Part shown: positions 39,100 through 47,921 of the stretch, piece after piece | How positions within the stretch are numbered: position 1 is the stretch's first letter | Layout: each line of letters begins with the position of its first letter | Assembly (NCBI GenBank): GCA_029881255.1 | Contig: JAOUMY010000002.1 | Coordinates: 186,001-250,000 of the forward strand | Length of the DNA: 64,000 nucleotides | Source: Gammaproteobacteria bacterium | GTDB lineage: Bacteria; Pseudomonadota; Gammaproteobacteria; S012-40 | Reading direction: 5' to 3' | Made by a program: the position numbers and the translations under genes | The notes under the pieces: generated by a model | Told to the model about the DNA's origin: nothing | What the model saw: the letters and a program-made list of their open reading frames with translations, nothing else | The model's database searches: none

Positions 39100-39146
39100 A
39101 TTGTTCCTGTTTCGTTCGTGCCTGGAAGCGACGTTCGGAATGAAAC

Positions 39147-42100
39147 TTACTGCTCGGCCAGACGCTCTTCCAAAGGCTTGCGCTTGAATTTGTGCAATAC
39201 AAAAAACTTGATATCCATGCCGACCGCAAAAGATGCGGGCACTGTAATCAGCGTGATTACTGTCGCAAATATCAATCCTGAAGACAAGGCCAGCGCCATG
39301 GGTGCGACAAAAGGATCACTACCACCCCAACCATAGGCGGTCGGTAACAAACCTACGACTGTTGTAGTTGCGGTAAGAATAACCGCGCGCAAACGACGAC
39401 GTCCTGCCAGGATCAAGGCCTCGACATAATGCATACCATCCTCGATCGCACGCTGGACAAAGACCAGCAACACAAGCGAGCTGTTCACCACCACGCCCGA
39501 CAATGCCACCATTCCCATTAAGGCAAAGAATGACAGCGGCATGGGCTTCCAGTAAATACTGTGCAAGTAGAAACTCACCACAATGCCGATGGCACCAAAC
39601 GGAATTGCCAGCATGACAAAGAAAGGATAGCTCATATTATTGAACTGTATCGCCAGAATAAAAAAGATACCGATAAGCGCAAACAAGAATGAGAACGCCA
39701 GGTCACGGATAGACTCCTGGTTTTTCTCCGCTTCACCACCGAATTGAATACTCACTTTCGATCCATCGTCGCCTATCCATTGATCTTTTTTCTCGGCAAC
39801 GATCTTGTTGATTTCAATACTGGTCAGTTTCTCGGTATTCACATTGGCGGTCACCGTCACCACGCGTATACCTTGTTTGTGACGGATCGTGGTAAAGCCT
39901 TCGTACTCCTGAAAATGAGCAATCTTGGCCAACGGCACCAGACCACCCCGCTGATTTGGAATCTCGATCTGCTTTAATACCTCAAGCTGATTTTCCGTTT
40001 CAGGAAAACGTATCGTGACGTCAATTTCTTCAGAACCGCGTCGTGTGGTACTGACAACCAGACCACCAACAACCGCACGCACGTGGCTAGCAGCAACAGC
40101 CAGGTTCACACCGGTATAGGCCGCCATTTCGCGATTCATGACGACGTGCACTTCTTTGTCACCAGGTTGCAAACCACTCTCGACGGAGATAACACCATCG
40201 ACTCCCTGAACAATATCGATCAAACGTTGCGCCACACGTTCACTCGCAGCGGCATCATTGCCCGAAATTTCCACTTCCAACGCACGCCCCGTTGGCGGAC
40301 CAGGCTTTATCTCTTCAACAGTGATCTTCAGGTCCGCATATTTCTCACCCAACATCGCACTGACTTTCTTCATATCTACCAGGGCATCATGATCGGGACG
40401 AGATACGGCCGGCGTATACATCACACGCAACTGTGCATAGCGAGAACCGATCTGCGTTAATGGGTCACCGGCATCACGTTGGATCTGACCGACAGAAGCC
40501 AGGGTACTTTCCAAGGTATCTTTATCCACGATTTGCCGCACATCTTTATCGATGTTCTGCATGATTTTACGCATCGCTTGCAAGGACGTACCTGGTGCAG
40601 CAACTACACGCACGATATATTGCTCTACACCAACAGCCGGAAATAACTGGAACGAACTTTTTTTGGCTATGCCTACACTTGCAACCAGCATCACCACAGA
40701 GACAATCACAGTTAACCATCTCAGTTTTAATGCCCAGTGCAAAACTGCGGCATAAAAATTTTCCAGCCCTTTAATCCAGGCTCGCTCCTTCGGGTGTTTG
40801 TTTGGATTGGAAACCGTCACCACGTGGGCTGGCAACATAAGAAACGATTCCAACCAGGAGAAAAACAACAAGGTACAGACTACAATCGGTATGGCGACAA
40901 TAAATTTACCGATCAAGCCGGAAACAAACACCATGGGTAGAAACGCGACGATAGTCGTCATAACCGTTGCGGTTACAGGTCCGATGAGTTCATAGGCACC
41001 TACTATTGCCGCATCCCGTGGTTTTAAACCCTTCTCCATGTGATAAGTAATATTTTCACCAACGATGATCGCATCATCAACCAACATACCCAACACCATG
41101 ATAAAACCAAGCATGGAGATCATATTCAGCGTGACACCGGACACCCATAACACGGTCAGACCTGTGAGGAAAACGATAGGTAAGCCCCAAGTCGTAGTCA
41201 CCGCCACTGACGGGCGCAGAAACAAAAACAAGGCGCCTAATACTAATAGGATTCCGACGATACCGTTATTGGTCAACACGCCGAGACGCATGCGCGTAAA
41301 GCGCGACATATCCTGATAGGTATCAACGCGTACTTCGGCGCCGTATTTTTCCGCAATCGTACCGAGATAGTCTCGTACTTTATCGACTGTGCGTATGATG
41401 TCGGCGTCCGCCTTTTTCATGACGATCATATTGACCGCCGGTTGACCACCTACATCATAGTATTTGTCTGCTTTGACCAGAGTTTCACTAATCGTGGCGA
41501 TGTCTTTCAGTTTTAGGCCATCACCAAATTCATTCGAACGAATAACCAGATTGGCAATATCTTTAGTATTGCGAAATTCGCCAACAATGCGCACGGACTT
41601 TTGTCCTTCAGGTGTATTGATCTCTCCACCTGGGGCATTGATATTCCATCCGGATAACAAGGCACTGACTTCGGAAACAGATACGTGTTCCTTGTCCATC
41701 TTTTTCACATCGAGGGTGATGCGCAATTCCTCTTTGCGTGTGCCCTGTACCGTGACGCGGGCAATTCCGTCCACGGCTAACAAATCGTCTTCTATCTGAT
41801 CCGATAGACGCTTCAAACCAAGATCGTCAAACGGACCGGATACCGAAAGCTGCATGACCGGAAATACCGCGCCATCAATCTCCAACACAAACGGATCTGC
41901 GGGTAAGTCGGTAGGTAGTTTTGCTCGATCAATCGCCAATTGGACTTCACTGGTCAGGCGTGCTCGATTGGAGGCATCCGGGTCAAGCTCCAAGGTGATG
42001 CGCGTCGATCCGGGAAACGAAACCGAAGTGACTTTGTCAATGCCACTCAATGCCTTCAACTCTTGCTCGATCGGCGTTACCACCAAACGTTCTATCTCTT

Positions 42101-42272
42101 CTGGCGTTGCGCCGGGATAAAACGCCGACACCGATATCTGATCCAGATTCACATTGGGAAAGGCCTCGCGATTGATATTAAACGTCGCCCACAGGCCGAG
42201 TATGATAAGCAATACCGAGACGAGATTGACGACAAGTTCACGATTGACCAGGAAACTGATTATTGCATTCAT
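39147..42272 (-). CDS. RND-family efflux transporter permease
   Basis: A proton-driven inner-membrane pump of the AcrB/MexB superfamily, 1041 residues. Start set at MNAIISFLVNRELVVNLVSV, just beyond the tolC-like stop; the longer frame would run into it. Twelve membrane segments in two repeats with large periplasmic loops; FPNVNLDQISVSAFYPGATPEEIE marks the porter domain, and GMLVDDAIIVGENI in TM4 carries the two Asp of the proton relay. The sequence is closer to the poorly characterised AcrB/AcrD/AcrF group than to the CusA metal pumps. It lies 4 nt from a TolC-like gene and under a TetR-family regulator. No membrane-fusion protein gene is present. Confidence 0.92.
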   Translation of the reverse strand: MNAIISFLVNRELVVNLVSVLLIILGLWATFNINREAFPNVNLDQISVSAFYPGATPEEIERLVVTPIEQELKALSGIDKVTSVSFPGSTRITLELDPDASNRARLTSEVQLAIDRAKLPTDLPADPFVLEIDGAVFPVMQLSVSGPFDDLGLKRLSDQIEDDLLAVDGIARVTVQGTRKEELRITLDVKKMDKEHVSVSEVSALLSGWNINAPGGEINTPEGQKSVRIVGEFRNTKDIANLVIRSNEFGDGLKLKDIATISETLVKADKYYDVGGQPAVNMIVMKKADADIIRTVDKVRDYLGTIAEKYGAEVRVDTYQDMSRFTRMRLGVLTNNGIVGILLVLGALFLFLRPSVAVTTTWGLPIVFLTGLTVLWVSGVTLNMISMLGFIMVLGMLVDDAIIVGENITYHMEKGLKPRDAAIVGAYELIGPVTATVMTTIVAFLPMVFVSGLIGKFIVAIPIVVCTLLFFSWLESFLMLPAHVVTVSNPNKHPKERAWIKGLENFYAAVLHWALKLRWLTVIVSVVMLVASVGIAKKSSFQLFPAVGVEQYIVRVVAAPGTSLQAMRKIMQNIDKDVRQIVDKDTLESTLASVGQIQRDAGDPLTQIGSRYAQLRVMYTPAVSRPDHDALVDMKKVSAMLGEKYADLKITVEEIKPGPPTGRALEVEISGNDAAASERVAQRLIDIVQGVDGVISVESGLQPGDKEVHVVMNREMAAYTGVNLAVAASHVRAVVGGLVVSTTRRGSEEIDVTIRFPETENQLEVLKQIEIPNQRGGLVPLAKIAHFQEYEGFTTIRHKQGIRVVTVTANVNTEKLTSIEINKIVAEKKDQWIGDDGSKVSIQFGGEAEKNQESIRDLAFSFLFALIGIFFILAIQFNNMSYPFFVMLAIPFGAIGIVVSFYLHSIYWKPMPLSFFALMGMVALSGVVVNSSLVLLVFVQRAIEDGMHYVEALILAGRRRLRAVILTATTTVVGLLPTAYGWGGSDPFVAPMALALSSGLIFATVITLITVPASFAVGMDIKFFVLHKFKRKPLEERLAEQ

Positions 42273-42276
42273 TGTG

Positions 42277-43710
42277 TTACTCCCCAGCCTTTTCCAACGG
42301 GACGACTCGTTGCCAGATGTTGCCACTGACTACAGACAACTTTGCAAACTTCTTTGCCAGTTCAACTTTTTGTTGTTCCAATGCGAGACGCGCAAAGCTG
42401 AGATCGTTTTCATAGAAAATCAACTGTTGCGTATCCGCCCTACCTCGACGATAGCGTTCAACACCTTCATCGAGTTTTTGTTGCTCTTTGTCCAGGCGTG
42501 AGTTCAATTCCTTAATCGCATTCGAAGTTTCATTCATTTCCGCAACGAGTCTAGACAATTCATATTTCAATTTCGTCTTTTCCATTTCCAATTCACGCTG
42601 CGCTACCTGAATGTCGATGCGATACTGGGAGATTTCTGCACCTATATCGCGATTATCCATTTTACGTTGAAAATCCAAACCAACAGAAAAGGCATAGTCT
42701 TGTTCATTTACAGTACCGGTGGCGCTGTCGCCATATTTAGCGCGCCCCCCAAGCGTGGCAAAGCCGTCCAACTTGTCCCGTTTCTTATCTCCAGCGATAC
42801 TAATTTGGGACTCTGCCATAGCGATTTGCAATTCACTGAGTTTAATCGAAGGTGACCACTTCACCGCTGCCTCAAACAAGACCGAATATTCGGGAAGCGC
42901 ATCGACCTCTAATTTCGCGTCAGCAACAACGCTACCTATCGGATCTGCATTCATGAACTGATTTAGCGTGGCGACAAGACTGGTATGTGCAATCTTCAAC
43001 ACTTCGAGATCGGCTTCTCGTGCCTTGATCTGTGCATTCATCTGCAGAATATCTTTCTGCTCCGACAGGCCAAGTTCTTTATTGCGTTTGTTATATTTCA
43101 ACAGACGGCGACTGCGCTCGATCGCGTCCTCCGCATTTTTCATTTGAATCTGAATCGCCACCAAACTGTAAAATACATCTACTGTTTGCCGCGCCATGGC
43201 ATCTTGTACGAAAAAACGCTGCAAATCAGTCATGTCCTCGCCCAGTGCCGCGATTTTCTTACCCAGACGATATGACGGCAAACCGAGACCACGTAATAAA
43301 GGATGTCGATAACTGATATCAATATTGGCGTCGTGTGAAGGATTAGGAAGTATTGGAAACAATGCCGCATCCGCATTCGCATAGCTGTAACCGCCGCCAA
43401 TACCGACAACTGAACCGTTTGGCATAACGCGCGCGATATTGCCGTTAAAGCGCATTGTATCCTGTGGAATACTGCCGAAACCGATATCGTGGGAATAGCT
43501 ACTTTGACCGCTGACTTGCCATCCCAGCATACTGTCAAACTTCTCTTTCTCCAGCCCACTACGCTCTTTTTTCAGTCGCGCCACTTCCAAATCAAGCGAC
43601 TTATCCACCACTCTTTGTAGAACCTGTTCGAGTGTCATGCTTGATGCCATCGTCCCAAAGGGAATTGATGTCGTCAAAAATACTGCAGCCGTCAGCAAAA
43701 CCTTCTTCAT
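42277..43710 (-). CDS. TolC-family outer-membrane efflux protein
   Basis: The 477-residue protein has a signal peptide (MKKVLLTAAVFLTTSIPFGTMA) and two repeats of the outer-membrane efflux protein family, each with long helices (for example the heptad-rich LEMEKTKLKYELSRLVAEMN stretch). It should form the trimeric channel-tunnel for the RND pump encoded 4 nt downstream. The ATG shares a nucleotide with the TetR stop codon, so all three genes form one operon. It lacks the lipoprotein Cys of the OprM group, as TolC does. Confidence 0.88.
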   Translation of the reverse strand: MKKVLLTAAVFLTTSIPFGTMASSMTLEQVLQRVVDKSLDLEVARLKKERSGLEKEKFDSMLGWQVSGQSSYSHDIGFGSIPQDTMRFNGNIARVMPNGSVVGIGGGYSYANADAALFPILPNPSHDANIDISYRHPLLRGLGLPSYRLGKKIAALGEDMTDLQRFFVQDAMARQTVDVFYSLVAIQIQMKNAEDAIERSRRLLKYNKRNKELGLSEQKDILQMNAQIKAREADLEVLKIAHTSLVATLNQFMNADPIGSVVADAKLEVDALPEYSVLFEAAVKWSPSIKLSELQIAMAESQISIAGDKKRDKLDGFATLGGRAKYGDSATGTVNEQDYAFSVGLDFQRKMDNRDIGAEISQYRIDIQVAQRELEMEKTKLKYELSRLVAEMNETSNAIKELNSRLDKEQQKLDEGVERYRRGRADTQQLIFYENDLSFARLALEQQKVELAKKFAKLSVVSGNIWQRVVPLEKAGE

Positions 43711-44354
43711 TATTCTCTGTCACCTTTTAGCACGGAATTCATAATCATATTGTTGATCTCGTCGAGCGGAAACGCGTTTCCTTCGCCCTTTTGTACCGGG
43801 AGAGGATAGTCGCTGAACATTTGCATCATGCGCTTGCGCATCGGTTCTCCAGTGGTATAAATGCTGAGACTTCCCATGATCAACATGTGTACCAGAAAGG
43901 GATTCACCGTGCGGAACTGTTTTGTCTCGATGCCTGCGGCAATAACCTCACGCAATATCTTCTGCACTTCACACATCGCCAACATGCCGCGTTCCGGAAT
44001 GCGTTCTGCGCCTGACACCACCTCGCGCATCATCACCGCCGGAAAATAGCGATAACGCCCGGCCATATGCTCGGCCAGAGTCTTGATATAGGCGCGCAAT
44101 TGCCGGGTTGGTTCACTTTGCTGCGACACCGCATGGCGGACACCCTCCAGTGTTGCTTCCAGAGGAGCGACAAAGATGTGTTCATACAAGGCCTGCTTGT
44201 TCCCGATGCGGTAATACATGGTGGCCTTATTGACCCCGGCATCAGCGGCGATTTCATCCACACGGGCCCCTGAGAACCCCTTCTCAGCAAAGTGTTTTGC
44301 CGCAATTTCCAGAATAAAATCTGTTAGTTCTGGCGATTTTTCCACACTATTCAC
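43710..44354 (-). CDS. TetR-family transcriptional repressor
   Basis: The 214-residue protein has an N-terminal TetR helix-turn-helix (AAKHFAEKGFSGARVDEIAAD, HTH core AGVNKATMYYRIGNKQALYEH) and a variable ligand-binding C-terminal domain. The start is a GTG; a second GTG three codons later is an alternative. It is the first gene of the RND efflux operon, and two palindromes directly upstream are the likely operators, so it should repress its own operon until an effector binds. Confidence 0.9.
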   Translation of the reverse strand: MNSVEKSPELTDFILEIAAKHFAEKGFSGARVDEIAADAGVNKATMYYRIGNKQALYEHIFVAPLEATLEGVRHAVSQQSEPTRQLRAYIKTLAEHMAGRYRYFPAVMMREVVSGAERIPERGMLAMCEVQKILREVIAAGIETKQFRTVNPFLVHMLIMGSLSIYTTGEPMRKRMMQMFSDYPLPVQKGEGNAFPLDEINNMIMNSVLKGDRE

Positions 44355-44358
44355 GAGA

Positions 44359-44388
44359 TAACTAACCAGTTAGTTAAACCAATTGGTT
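44359..44388. promoter_or_regulatory. Palindromic operators for the TetR-family repressor
   Basis: Two adjacent palindromes lie just upstream of the TetR start: TAACTAACCAGTTAGTTA (44359-44376, 8-nt perfect arms) and AACCAATTGGTT (44377-44388, perfect). Related half-sites (GTTAGTTA, GGTTAA) suggest binding of two repressor dimers. The position also lets the protein influence the divergent PLA2-like gene. Confidence 0.7.
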
Positions 44389-44447
44389 AAGGTATCGGCC
44401 CCACCCGATATTTGTCAATGCAATTTCGGCTTTGATACAGTCTCGTC

Positions 44448-44888
44448 ATGAAAAAAATTGTATCTTTGATTTGCCTACTGGCCTTGGTTGGCTGTGTCCA
44501 CACGTCGTCCCGGCTCTCAGAATTTGCCAGTGATGGTTGTAGTCTGTTCCCCGATGGTGATTTCAAAGATCCCAACGCCTGGTGCGACTGCTGTGTCCAG
44601 CACGATATGGTCTATTGGCGAGGGGGAAGTGAGGCGGAACGGGTCGATGCCGATCTGGCCCTCAAACACTGCGTCGAACAGAAAACCGGCAATCGCCCAC
44701 TGGCGGAAATCATGTACCAGGGGGTGCGCTTTGGCGGCTCACCATACTTTCCCAACTGGTATCGCTGGGGCTATGGCTGGCAATATGGGCGAGGTTATGC
44801 CCCCCTCACTGATGAGGAAAGACTGCAAGTCACTCGCAGGATGGCCGCATATTACAAAAATCCGCCTGCCAAGCAATGTCCGGATTGA
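44448..44888 (+). CDS. Small lipoprotein with phospholipase A2-like Cys/His motif
   Basis: The 146-residue protein has a lipoprotein signal (LICLLALVGC, Cys16). The mature protein begins SEFASDGCSLFPDG and contains WCDCCVQHDMVYW (Cys46, Cys48, Cys49, His52, Asp53). The CCxxHD pattern is the catalytic His-Asp signature of secreted phospholipase A2. The rest is rich in Tyr, Trp and Gly (YFPNWYRWGYGWQYG). The lack of a clear calcium loop makes enzymatic activity uncertain. It is divergent from the TetR operon and convergent with the sulfotransferase gene. Confidence 0.65.
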   Translation: MKKIVSLICLLALVGCVHTSSRLSEFASDGCSLFPDGDFKDPNAWCDCCVQHDMVYWRGGSEAERVDADLALKHCVEQKTGNRPLAEIMYQGVRFGGSPYFPNWYRWGYGWQYGRGYAPLTDEERLQVTRRMAAYYKNPPAKQCPD

Positions 44889-44900
44889 ACAAACATAGGT

Positions 44901-45779
44901 CTACACGCCAAGTGAGCGGGCAGCGATATCCAATCCCAGAAAGGACAGGCACTCAGGTTCCAGTTCTTCACCTGCCCGACGCAAAATACGGCGCTGATGT
45001 TCATCGGATAAGAGTGTTCGATGATCACCCACCTGGCCACGTCGAATAAATCCACCGGGCTTGAACAGCGGCTTTGTATCACCATTGTGGCGAGTGAATT
45101 TTTCGCTATGCGCCTTCATCCAGGGGAACGAGCTGTGCAGCAATGCACGTTGCCGTTGTTCTGGCGAAATACTCCATCCGAGAAACTCCAGAATCTGGTC
45201 GATGCAGCCGGGTAAATCCAGTTTCATATCTTCATAGCGCAACCACAACACGTTTTCATCGTGTCTGTGTGGCCACCAGCTTTTGACGTTGCGATACCAG
45301 GCACCAAAACCCAGCCAGTCCTCTACATATTGATCGAAGGTAGGCGGCTCGCCTATGCCACGCCGCGCCCGCGCCTCGTCGGTCAAATCCTGCAGATGAT
45401 GATAAAAGCTCACGCAGCAGTCGCGTGGGTCACGGGAACTAAGTATGACTTTGACCGTGTCGATGCCGGGCGTCTGCTCATATGTACAATGGGTCTTGAA
45501 TACACGCGGATTATTTATGGTCTCAAAGTCCGCCAAAACCTCCTGCCAGCTGCGACCGATTTGCGGCCATTCTATCCAAGGCACCACATCGTTAATCGAC
45601 TCAAAACTGTCATCACCTCCGGATTTCAGCTGATACAGTATTTGCTGCATCCAGGTGGTGCCCGCCTTTGGTGCCGTGGTTATCAACACATCGCTAGCGC
45701 GTGGCCGGAAATTCGCCAGGGCATAGGGATCATGAAAAGGTGAAGCGTGTCCCCAACGGGGATCGAGTTTTTGTGACAT
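44901..45779 (-). CDS. PAPS-dependent sulfotransferase
   Basis: The 292-residue cytosolic-type sulfotransferase has the 5'-phosphosulfate loop ITTAPKAGTTWMQQIL (Lys38), the 3'-phosphate-binding SSRDPRDCCVSFYHH and the C-terminal FIRRGQVGDHR, the counterpart of RKGxxGDWK. It should transfer sulfate from PAPS to a hydroxyl of a small molecule, lipid or glycan; the acceptor cannot be told. Such enzymes are not universal in gammaproteobacteria. It starts 16 nt after the CAP-domain lipoprotein gene ends, so the two are probably co-transcribed. Confidence 0.88.
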   Translation of the reverse strand: MSQKLDPRWGHASPFHDPYALANFRPRASDVLITTAPKAGTTWMQQILYQLKSGGDDSFESINDVVPWIEWPQIGRSWQEVLADFETINNPRVFKTHCTYEQTPGIDTVKVILSSRDPRDCCVSFYHHLQDLTDEARARRGIGEPPTFDQYVEDWLGFGAWYRNVKSWWPHRHDENVLWLRYEDMKLDLPGCIDQILEFLGWSISPEQRQRALLHSSFPWMKAHSEKFTRHNGDTKPLFKPGGFIRRGQVGDHRTLLSDEHQRRILRRAGEELEPECLSFLGLDIAARSLGV

Positions 45780-45795
45780 GTGACGAATGGTAATC

Positions 45796-47061
45796 TCAAA
45801 TGACGGTCAGGGAAAGTTCGCGTCCGTTATTGATGATGATTTTGGCCGTCCCAGTGGTCCCCGCGACCTCGATGACCAAGGTGTTCTTGTCTTTGGCACT
45901 GACATTGAGTTGCATGTTCGCCGGTCGCATAGAAGAGATGTTGTCGATGACGTCGTTTGCATTTGAAGGAATCAGATAAAGATAAGTCACCTTGCCCCGC
46001 TCCACTTTCACTGTATCCTGATTTGAGGAAAGACGAACAATATTCCCCTGAAGACTCCGTGTACGGAAGACCCAGTCCATACTTCCGGCGATACCATCGG
46101 CAATGTATTCCAGTTCAACTCGATATCGACGATTCCACTCCAGTCTTTGCAGTGGGAACAGCGCAAATTCATGACTACTTAACAACTTATTCGGATCGTT
46201 GTTCGTGTCCAGCTGCAGAGTGGATTCAATATAGACATCATCCACCAGATCATACAAACGAAACGCCGTCACGCTCACACTAGCGTAAGCCACGCGATTG
46301 AACTGCACAGTTACGGGATATCCGGAAACCGAATGTTCTGGCAATGGATCCGGGTCCTCTTCATAGAACACGGGAGGGATATCAAACGCGTTCTCCGCTG
46401 GCCACACCACAATGCTATTGTTTTTTTGTCGCGTTGAGACTACTGCCTGCATCACTTCGGCACTATCTATTGTTGCGCCGCTCGCACAATAGCCTTCAAA
46501 GGATACTCGATGTTCCTCGGTAGTTTTGCACAGCGTATTGATTTTCGAATTCCCCATATTGTGCACTACCAGGGTTTTATTTTTTCTCAGCTCGCTGCTA
46601 CTGATGCCTATACTGTCTAGATCAAGATTGAATAGATTCAAACGATGATAGATTGCGCTCATTAGGTTATCCACGGCAATCATGTCGCCGTCCCCTGTCG
46701 CTATCCCCTCAAAAACAAAGCGTGTGCTATACCCCGCCGCCAAAGCTCTCGCGCTGGCATTTTCACCGGTATATTCATCGAGTGCAGCGTCTTCTTCATG
46801 ACTGTAGCGACTATTGTTTTTCAAATAGCGCAAATGATTCTCGGCCGCCGTTTGCAAATTATCATTCTTGTTCAAAGCACTCAGACCGGCGGATTGGCGC
46901 AGATGGTTGATATATTCGTAGAGATCGCTAAACACTACGTAGTCTTCTTCCACCGTTTTTGTCGCAACGAAAGGCAGCATTCCATCAGATCGTGCGACAC
47001 CGCAGGAATTGAGCGTAAAAACTGATAACAGAAAGAAAGCGACGATTGTCGTTCTATACAT
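45796..47061 (-). CDS. CAP-domain (SCP-like) lipoprotein
   Basis: The 421-residue protein begins with a lipoprotein signal (FFLLSVFTLNSC, Cys20). Residues about 45-170 form a CAP/SCP-like domain with YINHLRQSAGLSALNKNDNLQTAA, HEEDAALDEYTGENASA and a MSAIYHRLNLFNL segment, the usual bacterial form with His and Glu pocket residues. The C-terminal half (about 225-420) is beta-rich, with an Ig-like/BIG-type module and a terminal strand domain (AKIIINNGRELSLTVI). Bacterial CAP proteins have mostly unknown roles at the surface. It is 16 nt upstream of the sulfotransferase gene. Confidence 0.8.
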   Translation of the reverse strand: MYRTTIVAFFLLSVFTLNSCGVARSDGMLPFVATKTVEEDYVVFSDLYEYINHLRQSAGLSALNKNDNLQTAAENHLRYLKNNSRYSHEEDAALDEYTGENASARALAAGYSTRFVFEGIATGDGDMIAVDNLMSAIYHRLNLFNLDLDSIGISSSELRKNKTLVVHNMGNSKINTLCKTTEEHRVSFEGYCASGATIDSAEVMQAVVSTRQKNNSIVVWPAENAFDIPPVFYEEDPDPLPEHSVSGYPVTVQFNRVAYASVSVTAFRLYDLVDDVYIESTLQLDTNNDPNKLLSSHEFALFPLQRLEWNRRYRVELEYIADGIAGSMDWVFRTRSLQGNIVRLSSNQDTVKVERGKVTYLYLIPSNANDVIDNISSMRPANMQLNVSAKDKNTLVIEVAGTTGTAKIIINNGRELSLTVI

Positions 47062-47236
47062 GAGACTCCCAGAATCGTTCTTGTTTTAACTACAGTTCAA
47101 CGATGAGTTTGTCTTTTTACGCGACAGGCATTAATCCTGACTTATCGGGAATAGCGTGAAGAGAGCATTAGAAAAAGAGAAGATGGTGCCCGGGGCCGGA
47201 GTCGAACCGGCACGGATTATTCATCCGAGGGATTTT

Positions 47237-47921
47237 CTTACCCGCTACAGCTTTCGCTGCTCTATCTATATTAGATAGATTTGTGGTCTGGACTTTCTCT
47301 TTGCCGTGTTATATTGCTACAACTTAGGCAGGAGCCGTCAAGTCTCTACACTTTTCCTGAACAAAATGAAACTATACAAATATTCAGAGAAAGATCTCAG
47401 AGAAGCGGTAAGAAATTCGACTTCTATGAGACAAACCCTAGATAAACTTTGCGTTTCACCTTTTGGTGGCAACTACGATGTATTGCGAAAAGCGCTATAT
47501 CACTTCGCGATCGATACATCTCATTTTCGCGGTCAAGCATGGAAAAAAGGCAAGTCACTGCCTCCAAAAACGTCCACAGAGGACTACCTTTCTAACAAAC
47601 TTCCAATTCAATCATACAAACTAAAAAGGCGCTTGATAAAAGAAGGGTACTTTCAGCATTTGTGTTCAAAATGTGGGAACACCAAATGGCTAAACGAACC
47701 AATTCCTCTCGAACTCGACCACGTCAATGGGGACAAAAAAGACAACAGATTAGAGAATCTTCGACTTCTTTGTCCAAATTGCCACGCTTTTACACCGACG
47801 TATCGGAGTAAAAACCGGTCCAGGACTTAGCTCGGGATTGCCACCACCACTACGTGCTGAGGTTTCCCCGAATTTGACTCCATTCACGCCAGGTGTTTCC
47901 AGCCTGGGTGCTCAAAAGTTT
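47237..47921 (-). mobile_element. Group I intron in tRNA-Leu(UAA), 685 nt
   Basis: Exact exon borders follow from the tRNA fold. The 5' splice site is ...GGGACTT|AAAC with the last exon U able to form the conserved U-G pair in P1 (CTT with GAG of TTTTGAGC). The intron ends in G before AAAATCCC. Core elements read leftward: a P2 hairpin near 47886-47912, the P element TTCGGGGAAACC (47861-47872), the Q element GGCAATCCCGAGCTAAGTCC (47823-47842), R element GTGTAGAGACTTGACGG (47335-47351) and S element AAAGTCCAG. GACTT/AAGTC form P7. P9 (TCTATCTA/TAGATAGA, 47261-47279) and a GAAA-tetraloop hairpin follow. The core resembles cyanobacterial tRNA-Leu introns. An HNH gene fills the P6 region on the opposite strand. 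Confidence 0.93.
47366..47830 (+). CDS. HNH homing endonuclease, antisense within the group I intron
   Basis: The 154-residue protein (start at MKLYKYSEKDLREAV; a GTG 20 codons upstream would run through the intron core) has an N-terminal DNA-binding type segment with FGGNYDVLRKAL and IDTSHFRG. A zinc-supported HNH nuclease follows: Cys100 and Cys103, LELDHVNGD with catalytic His119, DNRLENLRLLC, Cys136, Cys139 and His140. It should cut intronless tRNA-Leu genes and promote intron homing. The gene is AT-rich compared with its neighbours and has no Shine-Dalgarno sequence. It is read on the strand opposite to the tRNA and intron, and its stop codon overlaps the intron Q element. Expression therefore needs a separate promoter. 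Confidence 0.88.
   Translation: MKLYKYSEKDLREAVRNSTSMRQTLDKLCVSPFGGNYDVLRKALYHFAIDTSHFRGQAWKKGKSLPPKTSTEDYLSNKLPIQSYKLKRRLIKEGYFQHLCSKCGNTKWLNEPIPLELDHVNGDKKDNRLENLRLLCPNCHAFTPTYRSKNRSRT

Noticed and set aside
47306-47365. Longer GTG start for the HNH protein
   Set aside because: It would translate the complement of the intron core (R element region), and family members begin at the MKLYKYSEKD-type sequence.
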